A DNA stretch of 64,000 nucleotides, from positions 1 to 64,000 of the forward strand of contig CAMFND010000018.1 of NCBI GenBank assembly GCA_945965395.1, read 5' to 3'. Shown piece after piece: positions 58,421 through 64,000 of the stretch; position 1 is the stretch's first letter; each line of letters begins with the position of its first letter. A program made the translations under genes and the position numbers. The notes below the pieces were generated by a model. The model was not told the DNA's origin. It did not search any database and saw only the letters and a list, made by a program, of their open reading frames with translations. The stretch is from an uncultured Bacteroides sp. (GTDB taxonomy: Bacteria; Bacteroidota; Bacteroidia; Bacteroidales; Bacteroidaceae).

Positions 58421-60775
58421 TCAGAATTTAAGCTGTGCAGAGAATTCTACTGTGAACGGACGGATGTAGCTTCCTGCCATTACTGTATTGGCATATTTTC
58501 CAGCTTCTTCCTTTGTTACAAGTTCTGCACCTGCGATACTTCCTTTTGCACCTGTCTGGTTCAGGAAGTTAACAACTGAACAGCCCAATGACAGCTTCTT
58601 GTTTACCTGCCAGTTCAAACCACCGAAGGTTTCCCAACGACCATTGAAATAATAGGCATCGTTGATATTAGCGTATGTCTTGCTAAAGTAACGGAAGCTG
58701 GTCCAGATTTTCAAATCTTTTGTAATCATATAGCTCGGGTCGATTTCCACGATTACCTGCGGGATTTCTGCTACGATGTTACCAGTGGCATTGATCTGAC
58801 CTACATAACCGTCTGAGAATTCTACAGAAGTTTCATATTTCTTATACGTCGGCTTCTGGTAAGTGAAGAGGAAGTGCAAATCAAAACCTTTAAACGGACG
58901 AGCTACCACGTCAGTAGTCCAACCCAATGTCTTGATGTCATAGTTCAACGGAGCAGCCAAAATTTCGTTTACTCCATTTACGCTATGCTGCAAGTTCAAT
59001 GTAGAGTTGTTGTTGGTCTTTGAGATATAAGAGAACAATGAAGTCAAGCTCAACCATTCGTTATTATAGTAGATACCGGCACGTCCCAGAGGTACTGAAA
59101 TCTTATCGGTATTCGGCAATACAGCCGGAGCAAAGTTTTCAATTCTCGGATGCTGGGTAATGTAAGTAAAGTCTCCAGTAAATCCGAACTGTTTAGTCAA
59201 CTTATAAGTAGCAGCTGCACTCAGTGCGTAATTAAACCAGTCATACTCCATCGGAGTCGGTTCAATCTTCGTTCCATTAGGTGTTGGTGCAGTAGCTCCC
59301 AGATAATAATCAGCAAAACGTCCTACAAAATTGCCATCTGCATCTTTAACCGCTGCATTGTTTCCACGAAGAGCCTGATATTCCAGACGAGCACCGTAGT
59401 AAAGGTTAAATTTGTCTGTTACATCCCAGTCGTGAGTGAAATATACAGCCAATTTGTTTTCATGACCTTTATAATATTCTGATGCATTCTTGTTGAAGTC
59501 ATAGTAATATCCATTTCCTCCATAGGTACGTCCACTTCCTGCTACATTATAATCAGGATTATAAAGGCGGACCGGATAGCTTCCGTCAGTCGGCACAGAC
59601 TGGTCATACATCGTAGTATTTGATGCATAATCAATATCATAATACCATTCGTTCAATCCCAAACGCCATGTACCGTTAGACAATTTACGAGACAGCTCAG
59701 TAGTAAACATTACTTCATCAATGAAACCACGGTTCAAGCATGACATACGGCTCTGTACATATTCGCCATCGTATGCTCTCATGCTACCGTCTTCTGCTTC
59801 ATACTGATAATTGATAGCACTGTTTGCACGCTGTGAAAGTTCCATCGGAGTCTGGTACACACAAGAACCAGTCGCATGGTCGTATTTCATAATTACTTTC
59901 CAAGACAAACCGTTATCCCAGTTGTAATTGTTCATCAAGGTAAACTCACTACCCTTATTCTGTACGGCATCATACAAGTTTGTTCTCTTCAACTCTCCCG
60001 TACGCATGTCGCGATATACCATTTCATTGTCAACCGGAAGATAAGAAGTCGTACCCAAAGCAAAAGCCCCCAACTCTCTTACGCTACCATCGCCTACGTA
60101 GATAAACGGAGCCGACTGAGTGGCATACATATATACCGGATGGCTGTTGCTGTAATGATACATAGCCGTAAACTCACCCCGGTTATTGTTATAGCGTTTT
60201 GTCAAGGCAAACTTATAAATCTGTGTACGATCCTGGAAAGGAGTAGATTTGATTTTGAATGTTCCCGGGTCAAAATCCTGATAGATGCTTCCACTATAGA
60301 ACCAATCGTCAGCAATTTCTCCGTTCAGATTCAGAGAGAACTCCTGCATGCCGAAATGATTGGACTTATAATTCAATGTTCCATGAAAACCTTTTTCACC
60401 AAGCTGAGTGAAAGAGTTGACTGCATATCCGATATTACCGGTTGTAATGGCAGTTTCTGAAATCTTCAACAATCCTACATGGTTCAAGCTGGCATCTGCA
60501 CGCCACAAAGAGTTTACACTGTGCGGATTGGTAGCATACGTTACCGGAATTCCATTTTCAAGCACATTCACATCTGCAGAAGGAAGACCAATCTGAATTT
60601 CACGAGGTCCGTTTGCACTGGCGGCATTCAACATTACATTACGGTTACCTTCTTCTTTAGAACTACCTTCATTTGATGAATTATTTTCTTGTGCATATCC
60701 ATTTACACAAGCCAAGGCGAGCAGCAGCACCGCAGCTCCCATACGATTTGAAAACTGTTTTTTTTCGGCCTTCAT
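58421..60775 (-). CDS. TonB-dependent receptor-like outer membrane barrel, shorter than SusC and without an obvious N-terminal carboxypeptidase-regulatory-like domain
   Basis: 784 aa, signal peptide, plug-like segment (INVLENGIPVTYATNPHSVNSLWRADASLNHVGLLKISETAITTGNIGYAVNSFTQLG region), many aromatic-rich strands, terminal PFTVEFSAQLKF. Confidence 0.75.
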   Translation of the reverse strand: MKAEKKQFSNRMGAAVLLLALACVNGYAQENNSSNEGSSKEEGNRNVMLNAASANGPREIQIGLPSADVNVLENGIPVTYATNPHSVNSLWRADASLNHVGLLKISETAITTGNIGYAVNSFTQLGEKGFHGTLNYKSNHFGMQEFSLNLNGEIADDWFYSGSIYQDFDPGTFKIKSTPFQDRTQIYKFALTKRYNNNRGEFTAMYHYSNSHPVYMYATQSAPFIYVGDGSVRELGAFALGTTSYLPVDNEMVYRDMRTGELKRTNLYDAVQNKGSEFTLMNNYNWDNGLSWKVIMKYDHATGSCVYQTPMELSQRANSAINYQYEAEDGSMRAYDGEYVQSRMSCLNRGFIDEVMFTTELSRKLSNGTWRLGLNEWYYDIDYASNTTMYDQSVPTDGSYPVRLYNPDYNVAGSGRTYGGNGYYYDFNKNASEYYKGHENKLAVYFTHDWDVTDKFNLYYGARLEYQALRGNNAAVKDADGNFVGRFADYYLGATAPTPNGTKIEPTPMEYDWFNYALSAAATYKLTKQFGFTGDFTYITQHPRIENFAPAVLPNTDKISVPLGRAGIYYNNEWLSLTSLFSYISKTNNNSTLNLQHSVNGVNEILAAPLNYDIKTLGWTTDVVARPFKGFDLHFLFTYQKPTYKKYETSVEFSDGYVGQINATGNIVAEIPQVIVEIDPSYMITKDLKIWTSFRYFSKTYANINDAYYFNGRWETFGGLNWQVNKKLSLGCSVVNFLNQTGAKGSIAGAELVTKEEAGKYANTVMAGSYIRPFTVEFSAQLKF

Positions 60776-60859
60776 AGCATCGTTAATTAATATGTTAGCA
60801 TGAAATTTTTATTTGTTCATCGCAAAAGTAAGTGATTGACAGCTACAAGGCCATAAAGA

Positions 60860-60917
60860 ATGTTGCATCCTATGACAATATCGTTTCATGCAACAATATT
60901 TCTACAGGACGCAACAT
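60860..60917. promoter_or_regulatory. Inverted-repeat candidate operator upstream of the TonB-dependent receptor-like gene
   Basis: ATGTTGCATCCTATG (60860-60874) against CTACAGGACGCAACAT (60902-60917), with an additional TGCAAC at 60890-60895 between them. Confidence 0.5.
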
Positions 60918-60937
60918 TTTTACTAGCGAGGAGGGGG

Positions 60938-62743
60938 TTACTGCAATTTATACACATTCAATGTTTTCACTGCATACCCGTTCTTATCCGCTTCAAAGCA
61001 CATTTTCACATAAGGCTGTGAAGGGAACACCAAATTTGTCATCACAAATTTTCCATCCTCACCAAAAGCTTCAATACTTGACCGATCGACAAACAAGCGT
61101 AACGTCAACTCTTTGTCAACATTTGCCGGAGCGACCGTAACCGCAGGAAAGTCTTTGCTAAAATCCACCGTTCCGCTCTCGCTACGATCCATCACAAACT
61201 GTTTACGATTCAAGTCATAATACATAGAGACTTTTTCTCCCTTATCATTCAATAAGCAAAAAGCAATCTTTGACGCGCCTGCATTCTGAATGAGTATTTC
61301 TACTTCATAGGCTCCTTGATTATCTTCGAACAAATTTACTATTTCATGCTTCTCGGAAACCCTAAATGAAGGTATTGAAACTTTCTTACCACGTGCTTTT
61401 TTCACTTCCACTGAAGGAGTACTCTTTAAATACAACTCCTGTCCCTCGCGATAAAGCGTTAAATCACGAGCAAGTGTATTGGCACTACGATACTGGCGGG
61501 TAGGAACATTATTGGCATACTGCCAGTTACTCATCCATCCCAATGCGATGCAACGTCCGTCAGGTGCATTGTTCCAAGTCACAGTAGCATAATTATCTTT
61601 TCCCCAGTCCATCCATTTTGTCTGAGTAGGCGATTCGTTTACAAACTTCTTACCATCAAATGAACCTACGAAATACTGAGCGGCACTACCTCCAAAAGGA
61701 CCACCAGGATTCAGGTTACATATTAGTACCCATTTTTTCTCGCGAGTACCTTCTACTGGGATTTCCACCAAATCCGGACATTCCCAAACGCCACCATGAG
61801 CCCCCTGCATAGCACCAAATTCACTTTCTTTCTTCCATTCCTTCAAGTTAACAGAAGAATAGATTTCCATGTGCTGGCCGACTGCAAGAATCATAACCCA
61901 GTGCTTTCCGGGTGCATACCAAAATACCTTTGGGTCACGAAAATCCTTTTCAGAAGAAGTCAGGATAGGATTGCCTTCATATTTAACAAACGTTTTTCCA
62001 TTATCCAAACTATAAGCCATACTTTGTGACTGTACATCTCCCCAGGGACTGGCCTTAGCCGAAGTATAGAATGCCACCACAGCTTCTTTACCAAATCCGG
62101 CTGTATTATTATGGTCTACCACACATGAACCACTAAAAATAGCTCCCCATGCATCTGGTACAATGGCGCAGCCTTCAAAATTCCAGTGCATCAAATCTGT
62201 ACTGGTGGAATGTCCCCAATGCATATTGCCCCAAACAGACCCATACGGATTATACTGGAAATACAAATGATATACCCCATCTTTATAAAACATTCCGTTA
62301 GGGTCGTTCATCCAGCCGTAAGCAGGAGTATGGTGATAAACCGGACGGAATTTCTCCTTGTTCGTCATGTCAAATGAATCTGACATTTTCAATTCCTTCC
62401 AGCAAAGTGCATTCTCTGGCACTCCTTGAATGTCGATGGAAATATGCTGCCCCTTATATGCGGACAGTACAAAAGGTACGTATGAGTCTACTCTCTCACG
62501 TGCCAGACGCACATTCATGAAAGTACCTTCCTGCACATTGTTTCTTACTATGCAAATTTTGCCTTCAGGAGCGTCATCCTGTACTGGAAGAAGCATATAA
62601 TTCTCTTTTACATCCAAAGAAACAATGCTCTGCTCACTTACCAGATGACGGACATTCCACAAAGAATCAGCCTGTACACCCGATGCCATCCCCAGAAAAA
62701 TCCCTAAAAGAGCGGCTTTCACTGTATATATACACTTTCTCAT
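60938..62743 (-). CDS. GH32 beta-fructosidase, secreted (Sec signal)
   Basis: Signal peptide ...MASGVQADS; GWMNDPNGMFYKDGVYHLYFQYNP, FRDPKVFWYAP, WECPDL. Confidence 0.93.
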   Translation of the reverse strand: MRKCIYTVKAALLGIFLGMASGVQADSLWNVRHLVSEQSIVSLDVKENYMLLPVQDDAPEGKICIVRNNVQEGTFMNVRLARERVDSYVPFVLSAYKGQHISIDIQGVPENALCWKELKMSDSFDMTNKEKFRPVYHHTPAYGWMNDPNGMFYKDGVYHLYFQYNPYGSVWGNMHWGHSTSTDLMHWNFEGCAIVPDAWGAIFSGSCVVDHNNTAGFGKEAVVAFYTSAKASPWGDVQSQSMAYSLDNGKTFVKYEGNPILTSSEKDFRDPKVFWYAPGKHWVMILAVGQHMEIYSSVNLKEWKKESEFGAMQGAHGGVWECPDLVEIPVEGTREKKWVLICNLNPGGPFGGSAAQYFVGSFDGKKFVNESPTQTKWMDWGKDNYATVTWNNAPDGRCIALGWMSNWQYANNVPTRQYRSANTLARDLTLYREGQELYLKSTPSVEVKKARGKKVSIPSFRVSEKHEIVNLFEDNQGAYEVEILIQNAGASKIAFCLLNDKGEKVSMYYDLNRKQFVMDRSESGTVDFSKDFPAVTVAPANVDKELTLRLFVDRSSIEAFGEDGKFVMTNLVFPSQPYVKMCFEADKNGYAVKTLNVYKLQ

Positions 62744-62770
62744 AAAATCAAATTATTTAGTCATACATCA

Positions 62771-62811
62771 CTTTCCTTTCTCCTCCTCTCTTCAAAGAGG
62801 AAAAAGGAAAG
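62771..62811 (-). other. Intercistronic hairpin between susD-like and GH32 genes
   Basis: CTTTCCTTT...AAAGGAAAG outer arms with inner CCTCT/AGAGG. Confidence 0.45.
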
Positions 62812-62822
62812 CATTTTTCTAA

Positions 62823-64000
62823 TTATTCATATCCTTTATTCTGGGTATATAATCCCGGAGAATAGAACATCTGGTTATAAGGTATCGGGAAGAACTCATT
62901 CTTACCCGCAGTAAAATGAGCATCCTTATAATATTGTCCATAAGTCTGTCCTTCGTAAACGTCATTCTGCTCGGTCAGGAAATAAGCATTCAATGTTTTC
63001 GATGCAATTCCCCAACGACGCAAATCAAAGAAACGTCCGTTTTCCATGGCCATTTCCAGACGACGTTCCCAGCGCAGGCATTTACGGGCAATCTCTTTGT
63101 TTGCGAAATAGCCGTCCGGATAAGGTTCAATGTCACACTGGTCTGCAGCATAGCTGATATGTTTGGCAACAGACTCCTTAGCACGATTACGGATATTATT
63201 TACAATCTTCTCCGCTTTGTCCAGTTCATTCAATTCAATCAATGCTTCCGCACGCATCAGCATCACATCCGTATAACGGAACACATAATCGTTCATTGCA
63301 AAAGCCTGCCATGAGCCATTGTAAGTTTCGCCATCTGAACGCTGAGGCACTTCCTTCAAAGAAGTATAATATCCGTAAGTATTCGGAGTACGCGAATTTT
63401 CTTTAGTCATTATATATTGACTCTCATATTTGTAAGGGAAAGTCGGCATACCTACCGTATGGAACAAACGTGGATCCCATTTCTGAGTAGTAGGTTGACC
63501 ATTAATCGGATAGTCAATCTCGTCATTATAGTCATCAAACATTGGAAGACCATTCTTCGTCTTGAAAGCGTTCACCAGATTCTGAGACGGTTTGTGGAAG
63601 TCCCATCCACAAGACCACATTTTCCAGCATCCATTCAAGGTATTCGACCAGTTAGCACGTCCATAAGTCGTATTGTCATCCTTATAATCTGAACACTGTA
63701 CGGCAAAGATCGATTCTTTACTGTTATTATAGTCAGGCAGGAAAATATCACCATAGTCTTCCAGATAGCCATATTCTGATTTTATCACTTCATCGGTATA
63801 GCTTACTACCTTCTTCATGTATTCTGTATTGATATAGTTTTCACCGGTAGTTGCTTCATATCCATCTCCCCAAGCCAAAGTCAAATAACATTTTGCCAGA
63901 TAAGACGCAGCAGCAATCTTATTAGCCCGACCGTCTTCACCAGGTTTTTTCACAGGTAATACATTATAAGCAGCTTCGAAATCTGCAATTACTTTCTGGA
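62823..64000 (-). CDS. RagB/SusD family nutrient-uptake outer membrane protein, truncated at its N-terminus by the window edge
   Basis: AASYLAKCYLTLAWGDGYE, DYVFRYTDVMLMRAEALIELNELDKAEKIVNNIRNRA, WERRLEMAMENGRFFDLRRWG. The frame is open to the right edge. Confidence 0.9.
   Translation of the reverse strand, partial: QKVIADFEAAYNVLPVKKPGEDGRANKIAAASYLAKCYLTLAWGDGYEATTGENYINTEYMKKVVSYTDEVIKSEYGYLEDYGDIFLPDYNNSKESIFAVQCSDYKDDNTTYGRANWSNTLNGCWKMWSCGWDFHKPSQNLVNAFKTKNGLPMFDDYNDEIDYPINGQPTTQKWDPRLFHTVGMPTFPYKYESQYIMTKENSRTPNTYGYYTSLKEVPQRSDGETYNGSWQAFAMNDYVFRYTDVMLMRAEALIELNELDKAEKIVNNIRNRAKESVAKHISYAADQCDIEPYPDGYFANKEIARKCLRWERRLEMAMENGRFFDLRRWGIASKTLNAYFLTEQNDVYEGQTYGQYYKDAHFTAGKNEFFPIPYNQMFYSPGLYTQNKGYE

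Overview
This is a Bacteroidales chromosomal segment, probably Bacteroides or Phocaeicola, judged from the TAnnTTTG-type -7 boxes and the gene content. I saw no CRISPR array, IS element or prophage. From left to right it holds:
- a MATE efflux gene
- a short transcription unit with a ~30-aa ORF
- a Pif1-like helicase/TPR protein
- a Sua5/YrdC protein, an MscS channel, a flavodiiron protein, a radical SAM protein and an OmpA-family protein
- tRNA-Gln
- rsfS-ftsH-cdsA, with lpxB/surE convergent to it
- parA-parB-DUF5683-mltD-relA/spoT
- tmRNA (ssrA)
- a split purine module, with a stand-alone AICAR formyltransferase and a stand-alone IMP cyclohydrolase
- carbonic anhydrase and a PiT-PhoU-like transporter
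- mreBCD-mrdA-rodA with convergent gldH-ricT-holB
- cardiolipin synthase, malate dehydrogenase, a PAP2/outer-membrane-barrel fusion and dnaG
- folE, a SPOR protein, tpiA, a DoxX-like protein, DUF1599, an M23 peptidase and DUF3256
- from about 49 kb to the right edge, a fructan/raffinose-type polysaccharide utilization locus (PUL): hybrid two-component sensor, fructokinase, MFS permease, GH36, GH32, TonB-dependent receptor-like barrel, GH32 and SusD.

The most unusual signal is a set of four short intergenic arrays made of palindromic units at exactly 21- or 22-bp spacing. Two of them are 94-bp copies of the same element with 15-bp perfect terminal inverted repeats.
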